Origin: Blattabacterium cuenoti
Lineage (GTDB): Bacteria > Bacteroidota > Bacteroidia > Flavobacteriales > Blattabacteriaceae
Assembly: GCF_014251715.1 (NCBI RefSeq)
Contig: NZ_CP059198.1
Coordinates: 505,721-569,720, forward strand
Length of the DNA stretch: 64,000 bases
Reading direction: 5' to 3'
Shown here: piece by piece, positions 51,553 to 60,748 of the stretch
Position numbering within the stretch: the stretch's first letter is position 1
Layout: every line of letters starts with the position of its first letter
Made by a program: the position numbers and the translations under genes
Notes under the pieces: model-generated
Told to the model about the DNA's origin: nothing
The model's database searches: none
What the model saw: the letters and a program-made list of their open reading frames with translations, nothing else

Positions 51553-52347
51553 TTAAATTTTATATAAAAAATTTTCATGATTAAAATCAAATTTAGAAAG
51601 CCACTTTTCTAATATTTTTATAAATTTTTTTGGATGTTCCATCATAGGAACATGTCCACATTTATCTATCCAATGTAATTCCGAATGAGGTAATAATTTA
51701 TGAAATTCTTTTGCTACTTCTGGAGGCGTTACATGATCTTGTTTTCCCCATATCAAACAAATAGGTTGTTGAATAACAGATAAATCTTTAGACATATTAT
51801 ATTTCATTGCACTTTTAGCAATATATAAAGTTTTAATTACCTTTTTTTTATCATTTACAATATCAAATACTTCATCTACTAATTTTTTAGTTGCTATATT
51901 TGGATCATAAAATACTTCTTGTGATTTTTTTCTAATATATTCGTAGTTTTCTCTTTTAGGAAAAACAGATCCAAAAGTTTTTTCATACAATCCTGAACTT
52001 CCTGTCAAAACTACAGAATGTACTAAATCTATCCTTTTTTTTGCAATAATTAAAGCAATATGTCCTCCAAGAGAATTTCCTATTAAAGTAGCTTTTTTAA
52101 TTCCTATTTCTATTAAAAATTGGATAATATATTTAGATAAACTATAAATATTTGTAAAAAGTAAAGGCATTTTATAAAGAGGTAATGAAGGAATGATTAC
52201 TTTATAACCTTTATTTGGAAAAAAATCGAAAAGAGCCTTAAAATTACTTAATCCTCCCATCAATCCGTGAAGCAATATCAAAGGATGTCCTTTTCCTTTT
52301 TTAATATGGGGATACTTTTTTTTTTTATTCTTAAGATTAAGAAACAT
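51553..52347 (-). CDS. Alpha/beta-fold hydrolase
   Basis: 264-aa soluble hydrolase with the complete catalytic triad of the alpha/beta fold. The nucleophile Ser is in IGNSLGGHIAL, the acid in IWGKQDHVTPPE and the His in KCGHVPMMEHPKKF; the oxyanion region is LLHGLMGG. No signal peptide, so cytoplasmic. Such proteins include esterases, C-C hydrolases and acyl-ACP or thioester hydrolases, and the substrate cannot be told from sequence. It follows rnc, fabF and acpP on the same strand, so a link to lipid metabolism is possible but only inferred. Confidence 0.82.
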   Translation of the reverse strand: MFLNLKNKKKKYPHIKKGKGHPLILLHGLMGGLSNFKALFDFFPNKGYKVIIPSLPLYKMPLLFTNIYSLSKYIIQFLIEIGIKKATLIGNSLGGHIALIIAKKRIDLVHSVVLTGSSGLYEKTFGSVFPKRENYEYIRKKSQEVFYDPNIATKKLVDEVFDIVNDKKKVIKTLYIAKSAMKYNMSKDLSVIQQPICLIWGKQDHVTPPEVAKEFHKLLPHSELHWIDKCGHVPMMEHPKKFIKILEKWLSKFDFNHENFLYKI

Positions 52348-52359
52348 AACATATTTTCT

Positions 52360-53094
52360 TTACGATGTATTTTTTGAACATTGTTTTTGAACAAGAAAAT
52401 AAGCCGCCTTTGCAGCCATTTCTTCTGATTTTTTTTTGGAAGTTCCTCTTCCTTCAGTTTGTATTCCACATTCTGATACTGTAAATTCAGATAAATAAAT
52501 AATTATATTTTTATTTTTTTTTTCTCCTTCTCTAAAAGTTTTAAAATTTATTAAAAATTTATTTTTCTGAGACCATTCAATAATCCATACTTTATAGCTA
52601 AAAATTTCATTTTGTAATTTTGTAATATTTACATGAGTCTGTAATATTTTTTTATGTACAAAATCTTTACATCCTTGATATCCTATTTCTAAATAAATAA
52701 ATCCTATTAAAGCTTCTAGTGTATTCCCCAATATATTATCAGATATAACAGGTTTATTAAAAAAAATATCTGTCAGAGTTAATTTTTTAAAAATTTCATT
52801 TAAATTTCTTCTACATACTATTTTAGATCGTATTTGAGTTAACTCACCTTCTTTTTTTTCAGGAAGTTTTTCGCATAAAAAATGCGATATTATAGAATTT
52901 AATACAGCGTCTCCCAAAAACTCTAATCTTTGAAAAGAAATAGAATAATTTTGATTTAAATTTCCTTTTTTTGCAGAAAAACTATATACAAATACTTCTT
53001 TTAAAAATTTTGTATTTTTTGGAAAAAATCCTAATATTTTTATTAATTTTTGAATCAAAATATAATTTTCATTTTTTTTTAAATTAAAAAACAT
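52360..53094 (-). CDS. rnc: Ribonuclease III
   Basis: Double-strand-specific endoribonuclease for rRNA maturation. About 244 aa from the ATG at 53094 (MFFNLKKNENYILI). A longer in-frame start at 53139 would overlap fabF by 56 bases and adds a non-conserved N-terminus. The RNase III signature appears as FQRLEFLGDAVLNSIIS with the second acidic cluster ALIGFIYLEIG. The C-terminal dsRNA-binding domain ends with the KKKSEEMAAKAAYFLV motif. It overlaps the fabF 3' end by 11 bases. acpP-fabF-rnc is a conserved Bacteroidetes operon. Confidence 0.94.
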   Translation of the reverse strand: MFFNLKKNENYILIQKLIKILGFFPKNTKFLKEVFVYSFSAKKGNLNQNYSISFQRLEFLGDAVLNSIISHFLCEKLPEKKEGELTQIRSKIVCRRNLNEIFKKLTLTDIFFNKPVISDNILGNTLEALIGFIYLEIGYQGCKDFVHKKILQTHVNITKLQNEIFSYKVWIIEWSQKNKFLINFKTFREGEKKNKNIIIYLSEFTVSECGIQTEGRGTSKKKSEEMAAKAAYFLVQKQCSKNTS

Positions 53095-54343
53095 TTTTTT
53101 TTTTGAATAAAATACAAACATTATGTCCTCCAAAACCAAAAGTATTACATATACTAATTTGTACTTTTTTTCTTATAGCTTTATTGGGAATAAAGTTAAT
53201 TTTTGTATCTATATTTTTATCTATATGAAACAAGTTTATGGTTGGAGGAATAATTCCTTTTGTTAAAGGAAGTATAGAAGCTATAGCTTCTATTGCTCCA
53301 GCTGCACCTAATAAATGACCTGTCATAGATTTTGTAGAATTAATATATATATTATATATTTTTTCATGAAAAACTTTTTGAATAGCTTTTACTTCTGCAA
53401 TATCTCCCAATTTTGTAGAAGTTCCATGAGAATTAATATGATCAACATCTTGATATTTAATTTTTGCATCTTTTATAGCCGCTTCCATAGCTAAAATAAT
53501 ACCTTTTCCTTCTGGATGAGGAGCCGTTATGTGATAAGCATCTCCAGACATGCCAACTCCTCCTATTTCAGCATATATATAAGCTCCTCTTTCTTTAGCA
53601 TGTTTATATTCTTCAAGAACAAGACATCCTGCGCCCTCTCCCAAAACAAATCCATCTCTATCCTCATCAAAAGGACGTGAAGCTGTTTTATAATCTTTAT
53701 TTCTAGTAGATAAAGCATGTAAAGCATTAAAACCACCAACTCCACTTTGTGTTATAGCAGCTTCAGATCCACCTGTTACCATAATATCAGCTTTTCCTAA
53801 ACATATTAAATGATAAGCATCTACTATGGCATTAGAAGAAGATGCGCAAGAAGATACGGTAGCGTAATTTGGTCCATGAAGTCCATAATTCATAGAAATA
53901 AAACCAGCAGTAATATCTATGAGCATTTTAGGAATAAAAAATGGACTAAATCTAGGAAGTTTTCCTCCATTTACATAATCTGAAATAGATTCTTCTAAAT
54001 TTAAAAGACCTCCAATTCCAGATGCCCAAATAACTCCAATTCTTTCTCTTTTTTCTTTAGAAAAATTAATTCCACTATTTTTTATAGCTTCTTCAGAAGC
54101 TACAATTCCATATTGCGCACAAGGATCTAATTTTTTTCTTTCTTTTTTACTAAAAAAAAGACTTGGATCATAATTTTTTAATTCACAAGCAAATTTAGTC
54201 TTATATTTTTTAGTATCAAAATAAGTAATAGGAGCACAACCATTTTTTCCGCTAATAAGAGAAATCCAATATTCTTCAACATTATTTCCTATAGGAGTAA
54301 TAGATCCAATTCCAGTAATTACTACTTTTTTCAAATCCTCCAT
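53084..54343 (-). CDS. fabF: 3-oxoacyl-ACP synthase II
   Basis: Chain-elongating condensing enzyme of fatty-acid synthesis. 419 aa. Catalytic residues visible: Cys166 (ATVSSCASSSNA), His306 (INSHGTSTKLGD) and His343 (STKSMTGHLLGAAGAIEA), with the C-terminal NTFGFGGHN. An A11 run lies over its last codons (53094-53104) and leads into rnc. It is paired with acpP upstream (36-base gap) and rnc downstream (overlap). Confidence 0.97.
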   Translation of the reverse strand: MEDLKKVVITGIGSITPIGNNVEEYWISLISGKNGCAPITYFDTKKYKTKFACELKNYDPSLFFSKKERKKLDPCAQYGIVASEEAIKNSGINFSKEKRERIGVIWASGIGGLLNLEESISDYVNGGKLPRFSPFFIPKMLIDITAGFISMNYGLHGPNYATVSSCASSSNAIVDAYHLICLGKADIMVTGGSEAAITQSGVGGFNALHALSTRNKDYKTASRPFDEDRDGFVLGEGAGCLVLEEYKHAKERGAYIYAEIGGVGMSGDAYHITAPHPEGKGIILAMEAAIKDAKIKYQDVDHINSHGTSTKLGDIAEVKAIQKVFHEKIYNIYINSTKSMTGHLLGAAGAIEAIASILPLTKGIIPPTINLFHIDKNIDTKINFIPNKAIRKKVQISICNTFGFGGHNVCILFKKKNVF

Positions 54344-54379
54344 ATCATTTCATTCATCCATAAAAAAATATTTTTTTAA

Positions 54380-54643
54380 TTAATTAGGTTTTTCAATATT
54401 ATTTTTATCTCTTAAAAGATCTTCTATAGACTGTATAGCTTCGCCTACTGTTGTTATTTTTTCTGCTTTATCATCAGAAATACTAATATTAAATTCTTTT
54501 TCAAATTCCATAATAAGTTCTACTATATCTAAGGAATCTGCTCCTAAATCATTGATAAAACTAGCAGTAGGAATAATTTCGCTTTTATCTACACTTAATT
54601 TTTCTACAATAAGAGCCTTTACTTTGGATGCTATATCATACAT
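54380..54643 (-). CDS. acpP: Acyl carrier protein
   Basis: 87-aa acidic carrier of growing acyl chains. The phosphopantetheine Ser is Ser37 in [16 protein letters not shown]. The start is the ATG at 54643 ([16 protein letters not shown]), the standard ACP opening. An in-frame ATG at 54691 would add 16 residues and lies upstream of the likely promoter. First gene of acpP-fabF-rnc-hydrolase; divergent from pckA. Confidence 0.96.
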   Translation of the reverse strand: MYDIASKVKALIVEKLSVDKSEIIPTASFINDLGADSLDIVELIMEFEKEFNISISDDKAEKITTVGEAIQSIEDLLRDKNNIEKPN

Positions 54644-54664
54644 TGTCTCATAATTTTTATGGTA

Positions 54665-54672
54665 CAAAATTA
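54665..54672 (-). promoter_or_regulatory. Candidate -7 element for acpP-fabF-rnc
   Basis: Minus-strand TAATTTTG fits TAnnTTTG, 21 bases upstream of the acpP ATG. The -33 element is not recognisable. Placement supports the shorter acpP start. Confidence 0.4.
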
Positions 54673-54694
54673 GTAAACTTTTATAAATCATATA

Positions 54695-54702
54695 TAAATT
54701 TG
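54695..54702 (+). promoter_or_regulatory. Candidate -7 element for pckA
   Basis: TAAATTTG, the same octamer as at pdhA, 30 bases upstream of the pckA ATG at 54733. The -33 element is weak. It and the acpP element sit back to back in a gap of only 89 bases. Confidence 0.4.
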
Positions 54703-54732
54703 CAATATGCAGAAATATATAAAATAGAATAT

Positions 54733-56319
54733 ATGATTCCTTTTTCTTTAAAAAATTACGGAATATTTAATTCTTCCGAAAATTGTCAGTTATCTCCTAA
54801 TGAATTACAAAATATAATTATTAAAAAAAAAATGGGAGTAGAAACAAAATCAGGAGTTTTAGCAATAAAGACTGGCTCATTCACTGGAAGATCTCCCAAA
54901 GATAGATTTATAGTAAAAGATGTCATTACAAAAAAACAAGTTTGGTGGGATAAAAAATTTAATCAATCTTTTGATCCAGAAAAATTTGATCATTTGTATA
55001 AAAAAATAGTTAAGTATTTATCTGGAAAAACATTATACATTAGAGATGGATATCTTTGTTCTGATAAACGTTATCAATTCAATATTCGTTCTATCAGTGA
55101 ATATCCATGGTCTGATCTATTTGTACATAATCTTTTCTTAAGATTTTCAAAAATTGAATTTGGAAAAATTTTACCAGATTGGTTATTATTTTGTGCTCCA
55201 GGTTTTAAATCTGATCCTATAAAAGATGGAACAAATCAAAAAAACTTTTCTATACTAAATTTTTCTAAAAAAATAGTTTTAATTGGAGGATCAGGATATA
55301 CAGGAGAAATAAAAAAATCAATATTTTCTGTACTAAATTTTATACTTCCTATATATAAAAATGTGTTCCCAATGCATTGCGCTGCAAATATAGGAAAATA
55401 TAAAAAAGATACAGCCCTTTTTTTTGGGTTATCTGGGACTGGAAAAACTACTATATCTAATGATCCCAATAGAAATTTAATAGGAGATGATGAACATGGC
55501 TGGACTTGTGATAACATTATTTTTAATTTTGAAGGAGGATGTTATGCAAAAGTATTGGGTATTTCTAGAAAAAAAGAACCTATGATTTATCACGCTATAA
55601 AAAAAGGAGCTATGTTGGAAAATGTTCTTTTCAAAAAAGAAACTCAAGAAGTAGATTTTCTAGATGATTCTATTACCCAAAATATGAGAATAAGCTATCC
55701 TATTCATTTCGTAAATAATATTGAAAAAAAATTATTATCTTCTAATATTAAGAACATTTTTTTTCTAACATATGATGCTTTTGGAGTTTTACCTCCTATA
55801 GCAAAATTGAATCGATCACAATCTTCTTATTATTTTTTGTTAGGATATACTTCTAAAGTAGCTGGAACAGAACTTAATATAAAAAAACCACAAGCTACTT
55901 TTTCTTCATGTTTTGGAGCTCCATTCATGCCTTTACATCCTGTAAAATACACCAATATGCTAATAAAAAAATTAGATAATACAGAAATAAATGTATGGAT
56001 GGTCAATACAGGATTAATATCAGGAGAATATTCATCTGGATATAGGATACAATTAAATGATACTAGAAAAATAGTGCAAAGTGCTTTAAACGGTTTACTA
56101 TTAAAAGTCCCTTATGAAAAAGATCCAGTTTTCAATTTTTTAATACCAAAATATTGTCCAGGGGTATCTTCTTCCATATTGAATCCAAAAAATTTATGGA
56201 AAAACAAAAAAATGTATAGAATTCAAGTGAAAATACTTGCAAAAAAATTTATCAATCATTTTGAAATGTATAGAAAATATACGGATAAAAATATTTCATC
56301 TGGAGAACCTATTTTATAA
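54733..56319 (+). CDS. pckA: Phosphoenolpyruvate carboxykinase (ATP)
   Basis: Converts oxaloacetate and ATP to phosphoenolpyruvate, the entry to gluconeogenesis, or runs in reverse to fix CO2. 528 aa from the ATG at 54733 ([12 protein letters not shown]); an in-frame ATG at 54628 lies within acpP and is rejected. Motifs: [11 protein letters not shown] (substrate site), [10 protein letters not shown], the P loop [10 protein letters not shown] (about 231-240) and the metal-binding GDDEHGW (about 251-257). All are intact. The last codons form a 30-nt palindrome shared with the convergent ribE gene, giving the C-terminus GEPIL. It suggests growth on amino-acid-derived C4 acids. Confidence 0.95.
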   Translation: MIPFSLKNYGIFNSSENCQLSPNELQNIIIKKKMGVETKSGVLAIKTGSFTGRSPKDRFIVKDVITKKQVWWDKKFNQSFDPEKFDHLYKKIVKYLSGKTLYIRDGYLCSDKRYQFNIRSISEYPWSDLFVHNLFLRFSKIEFGKILPDWLLFCAPGFKSDPIKDGTNQKNFSILNFSKKIVLIGGSGYTGEIKKSIFSVLNFILPIYKNVFPMHCAANIGKYKKDTALFFGLSGTGKTTISNDPNRNLIGDDEHGWTCDNIIFNFEGGCYAKVLGISRKKEPMIYHAIKKGAMLENVLFKKETQEVDFLDDSITQNMRISYPIHFVNNIEKKLLSSNIKNIFFLTYDAFGVLPPIAKLNRSQSSYYFLLGYTSKVAGTELNIKKPQATFSSCFGAPFMPLHPVKYTNMLIKKLDNTEINVWMVNTGLISGEYSSGYRIQLNDTRKIVQSALNGLLLKVPYEKDPVFNFLIPKYCPGVSSSILNPKNLWKNKKMYRIQVKILAKKFINHFEMYRKYTDKNISSGEPIL

Positions 56320-56331
56320 AATAGGTTCTCC
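56302..56331. terminator. Perfect 30-nt palindrome, bidirectional terminator of pckA and ribE
   Basis: GGAGAACC at 56302 and GGTTCTCC ending at 56331 are the outer arms of an uninterrupted 30-base palindrome whose centre is TATTTTATAAAATA. It contains both stop codons. The plus strand continues with a CATTTTTTTT tract. This is the strongest terminator-like structure in the window. Because it is palindromic, both convergent genes read the same last codons, ending GEPIL-stop. Confidence 0.7.
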
Positions 56332-56919
56332 CTCATTTTTTTTAAGGTATTTAGCGATATATTTTCCTAGAATATCAAATTCTACATTTACAATATCTCC
56401 TACTTTCATAAAATGAAGGTTAGTTTTTTTATAAGTATAAGGAATAATAGAAACACTAAATACATTTTTTTTACATGTTATAATAGTAAGACTAACTCCA
56501 TTGATAGCAATAGATCCTTTTTCTATAACTAGATTATTAAATTTTTTTTTAAGTTTAAAAAAAAATAACCAACTTCCATTTTTATTTTCTATTTTTTTTA
56601 TTTTAGCAGTTGTATCTACATGTCCTTGCACTATGTGTCCATCAAATCTTTCATGCATCATTAATCCTCTTTCTAAATTAACTTCATCTTTAATTTTTAA
56701 AAAATTTAAATTAGTACATAGTAAAGTTTCTTCAGAAGCTATGACTGAATAAGTTTTTTTATTTATATCTATAATAGTAAAACATATTCCATTATGACAA
56801 ATGCTTTGGGGAATTTTTATTTTATATAAAAATGGATTATTAAAAGTAATATAAAGATTTTTTTTTTCACGATTTAGTTTATGTACTTTTGTTGTACATT
56901 CTATAATTCCAGTAAACAT
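56314..56919 (-). CDS. ribE: Riboflavin synthase
   Basis: Dismutates two 6,7-dimethyl-8-ribityllumazine molecules to riboflavin. 201 aa, made of two homologous lumazine-binding domains. The first begins MFTGIIECTTKVHKL with VNLERGLMMHERFDGHIVQGHVD at its end. The second follows with IAINGVSLTIITCKKNVFSVSIIPYTYKKTNLHFMKVGDIVNVEFD. Both halves are complete. It ends on the same palindrome as pckA (6-base overlap). Together with RibF it gives FMN and FAD. Confidence 0.95.
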   Translation of the reverse strand: MFTGIIECTTKVHKLNREKKNLYITFNNPFLYKIKIPQSICHNGICFTIIDINKKTYSVIASEETLLCTNLNFLKIKDEVNLERGLMMHERFDGHIVQGHVDTTAKIKKIENKNGSWLFFFKLKKKFNNLVIEKGSIAINGVSLTIITCKKNVFSVSIIPYTYKKTNLHFMKVGDIVNVEFDILGKYIAKYLKKNEGEPIL

Positions 56920-56946
56920 AATTATTTATAATTTTTTTAAAATTAA

Positions 56947-57987
56947 ATGAATTACAGGAAAAAAAAAATTAAAGTAGGATTTACTACAGGTGATATTAAC
57001 GGAATAGGAATAGAAATTTTTTTAAAAGTATGTAGTAAAAAAAGACTTTTAGATTTTTTTACCCCAATATTATTCGGATCTACTAAATTATGTTCTTATT
57101 ATAAGAAAATATTAAATATGGAGATCAATCATATTAAAGAAATAAAAAAATTTAAAGAAATTGTAGATCATAAAATTAATGTTTTTAACATATGGAAAGA
57201 AGATATTAAATTTGAATCTATAAAAATAAATAATCCAGATTCAGGAAAATATCCTATTACATCTTTAAAAAAAGCTGTAAAAGCTTTAAAAGAAGAAAAA
57301 ATAGATGTTCTTGTTACAGCTCCCGTAAATAAAAAATGTATGAATTTAAAAAATTTTTCATTTTTTGGACACACGGAATATTTACAAAATATTTTAGAAG
57401 GTGAATCTTTGATGATAATGATTCACAATCTTTTAAAAGTAGCTTTAGTAACTAATCATTTACCTTTAAAAAAAGTTAGTTCAGAATTAAACGTAAAAAA
57501 AATAATAAAATCAATAAAAATTTTACGTCAATCTCTTATTATTGATTTTACTATAGAAAAACCTAAAATTGCAGTTTTAGGATGTAATCCTCATTCCAGT
57601 GATAATGGATTAATAGGAGATGAAGAAAAAACAAAAATAAAACCAGCCATTGATAATTTATTTCAAAAACAAGGATGGTTAGTTTTTGGCCCTTATTCTT
57701 CAGATAGTTTTTTTGGAAATCAAAATTATCGTAATTTTGATGCAATTTTAGCTATGTATCACGATCAAGGATTAATACCCTTTAAAACATTAACTTTTAA
57801 TCAAGGAGTTAACTTTACAGCAGGTCTTTCTCACATACGAACATCTCCTGATCATGGAGTAGCTTATGATATAGCTAAAAAAGGAATTGCCAATGAAAAT
57901 TCTTTTGAAGAAGCTATTTTTAGCGCTATAAAAATATTTAAAAATAGAAAAGAGTATATGAAACTTATTTCTTCTAAATTATTGTAA
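56947..57987 (+). CDS. pdxA: 4-hydroxythreonine-4-phosphate dehydrogenase
   Basis: NAD-dependent step of pyridoxal phosphate synthesis through the DXP-dependent route. 346 aa. Visible: KVGFTTGDINGIGIEIFLK at the N-terminus, VTAPVNKKCMN, the metal-binding FFGHTEYLQ, ILGCNPHSSDNGLIGDEE-like (AVLGCNPHS) and YHDQGLIPFKTL with a second metal His, ending with TSPDHGVAYDIAKKG. Complete. PdxJ and other partners are not in this window. It is convergent with atpC with a 9-base overlap. Confidence 0.93.
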   Translation: MNYRKKKIKVGFTTGDINGIGIEIFLKVCSKKRLLDFFTPILFGSTKLCSYYKKILNMEINHIKEIKKFKEIVDHKINVFNIWKEDIKFESIKINNPDSGKYPITSLKKAVKALKEEKIDVLVTAPVNKKCMNLKNFSFFGHTEYLQNILEGESLMIMIHNLLKVALVTNHLPLKKVSSELNVKKIIKSIKILRQSLIIDFTIEKPKIAVLGCNPHSSDNGLIGDEEKTKIKPAIDNLFQKQGWLVFGPYSSDSFFGNQNYRNFDAILAMYHDQGLIPFKTLTFNQGVNFTAGLSHIRTSPDHGVAYDIAKKGIANENSFEEAIFSAIKIFKNRKEYMKLISSKLL

Positions 57988-57998
57988 AATAACAATAA
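57979..57998. terminator. Hairpin across the pdxA and atpC ends
   Basis: Perfect 7-bp arms TTATTGT / ACAATAA around a 6-base loop (AAAATA), covering both stop codons. On the plus strand it is followed by CTGAATTTTTTTT, consistent with termination of pdxA. Confidence 0.45.
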
Positions 57999-58212
57999 CT
58001 GAATTTTTTTTTACTTTTAAAAATCCACCTTTTATTTTAATTTTTTTTTCAAAATTTTTTAAAAATAATTTTATGATCCCATCGCCTAATACAGAAATAA
58101 AAGGAGCATGATTTTCTAAAACTTGAAAATATCCATTCAATCCAGGAGCTATAATAGAAATTATATTTCCTTTAAATAAAATGTTATTACAATTAATAAT
58201 TTCTATTTGCAT
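57979..58212 (-). CDS. atpC: ATP synthase F1 epsilon subunit (short form)
   Basis: 77-aa epsilon subunit: only the N-terminal beta-sandwich is present (MQIEIINCNNILFKGN, APGLNGYFQVLENHAPFISVLGDGII). The C-terminal helical hairpin that inhibits the enzyme in other bacteria is absent. Bacteroidetes epsilon subunits are generally short, so this is probably natural rather than truncation. It lies 6 bases downstream of atpD in the same operon; the other F1Fo genes are elsewhere. Confidence 0.93.
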   Translation of the reverse strand: MQIEIINCNNILFKGNIISIIAPGLNGYFQVLENHAPFISVLGDGIIKLFLKNFEKKIKIKGGFLKVKKNSVIVILQ

Positions 58213-58218
58213 AAAAAA

Positions 58219-59775
<1,557 letters not shown>

Positions 59776-59812
59776 TATAGTGTAAATGTAAAAGAAAAAA
59801 ATAGAAAAAATT

Positions 59813-60748
59813 TTGAAAATTTATTCATTTATTGATGAATTTTCTTCTTTTTATCCATGTGCATTAACGCTTGGATTTTTTGATGGAGTTCATATAGGGC
59901 ATCAAAAAATTATTCAAAATTTAATTTTTGAATCTAAAAAATATTCAACCGTTTTGCTAACTTTTCATCCTCATCCAAAGGAAATTTTGAATCCAAATAA
60001 AAAATTTTTTTATTTAAATTCTCTTCATGAAAGAATAGATCATTTGAAAAAAACAGGAATAGAACATTTAATCATTCATCCTTTTACTATTAATTTTTCA
60101 AAATTAAGTACAAAAGATTTTTTTAAAAAAATTTTGAATCCTAAATTTAGGATTCAAAAAATTATCACTGGATATGATTCTCATATTGGAAAAAATAGAG
60201 ATGATTTTTATGATAAATTAAAAAAACTATCTCATGGTTATGGATTAAAAATTGGAAAAGTAAATCCTTATAAATTTAATAGAAAAATAGTTAGTTCTAC
60301 TAATATCAGAGAATCTCTTTTATTAGGAAATATACAATGGGCAAATAAAGCTTTGGGATATTTTTATACTTTATCTGGTCATGTCATAAAAGGAAAAGGC
60401 ATAGGAAGAATTATAAGTTTCCCAACGGCAAATTTACAAATAGATGAAAATAAATTAATTCCAAAAAAGGGAGTTTATGCAGTTAAAATTAATTTTTTAG
60501 ATAAAATTTATCAGGGAATGTTAAATATTGGAGTTAATCCTACTATTAATAAAAAAAATCAAAAAATTAAGATAGAAGTACATATTTTTGATTTTATTAA
60601 AAATATTTATGGTAAAAAAATAGATATTTTCATGATTCATATTATTCGCGAGGAAAAGAGGTTTAATACACTTAAAGAATTAAAAATTCAAATTAATAAA
60701 GATAAAATAAATATACAAAAATTTTTCTCTTTTGAAAAAAAAAATTGA
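59813..60748 (+). CDS. ribF: Bifunctional riboflavin kinase / FAD synthetase
   Basis: Phosphorylates riboflavin to FMN and adenylates it to FAD. 311 aa. The N-terminal nucleotidyltransferase domain has LGFFDGVHIGHQKII, TFHPHPKE and SSTNIRESLLLGNI. The C-terminal flavokinase domain has GKGIGRIISFPTANLQID and GVYAVKINF with MLNIGVNPTI. Start is TTG with no better ATG. It overlaps the nuclease gene that follows by 17 bases. Confidence 0.95.
   Translation: MKIYSFIDEFSSFYPCALTLGFFDGVHIGHQKIIQNLIFESKKYSTVLLTFHPHPKEILNPNKKFFYLNSLHERIDHLKKTGIEHLIIHPFTINFSKLSTKDFFKKILNPKFRIQKIITGYDSHIGKNRDDFYDKLKKLSHGYGLKIGKVNPYKFNRKIVSSTNIRESLLLGNIQWANKALGYFYTLSGHVIKGKGIGRIISFPTANLQIDENKLIPKKGVYAVKINFLDKIYQGMLNIGVNPTINKKNQKIKIEVHIFDFIKNIYGKKIDIFMIHIIREEKRFNTLKELKIQINKDKINIQKFFSFEKKN

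Noticed and set aside
53095..53139. Longer N-terminus for RNase III
   Set aside because: The residues come from reading the fabF 3' end in another frame; the ATG at 53094 gives a normal RNase III N-terminus.
54628..54732. N-terminal extension of PckA from an upstream ATG
   Set aside because: The extra 35 residues overlap acpP, are not conserved in PEP carboxykinases, and include the likely promoters; the ATG at 54733 gives the usual N-terminus.
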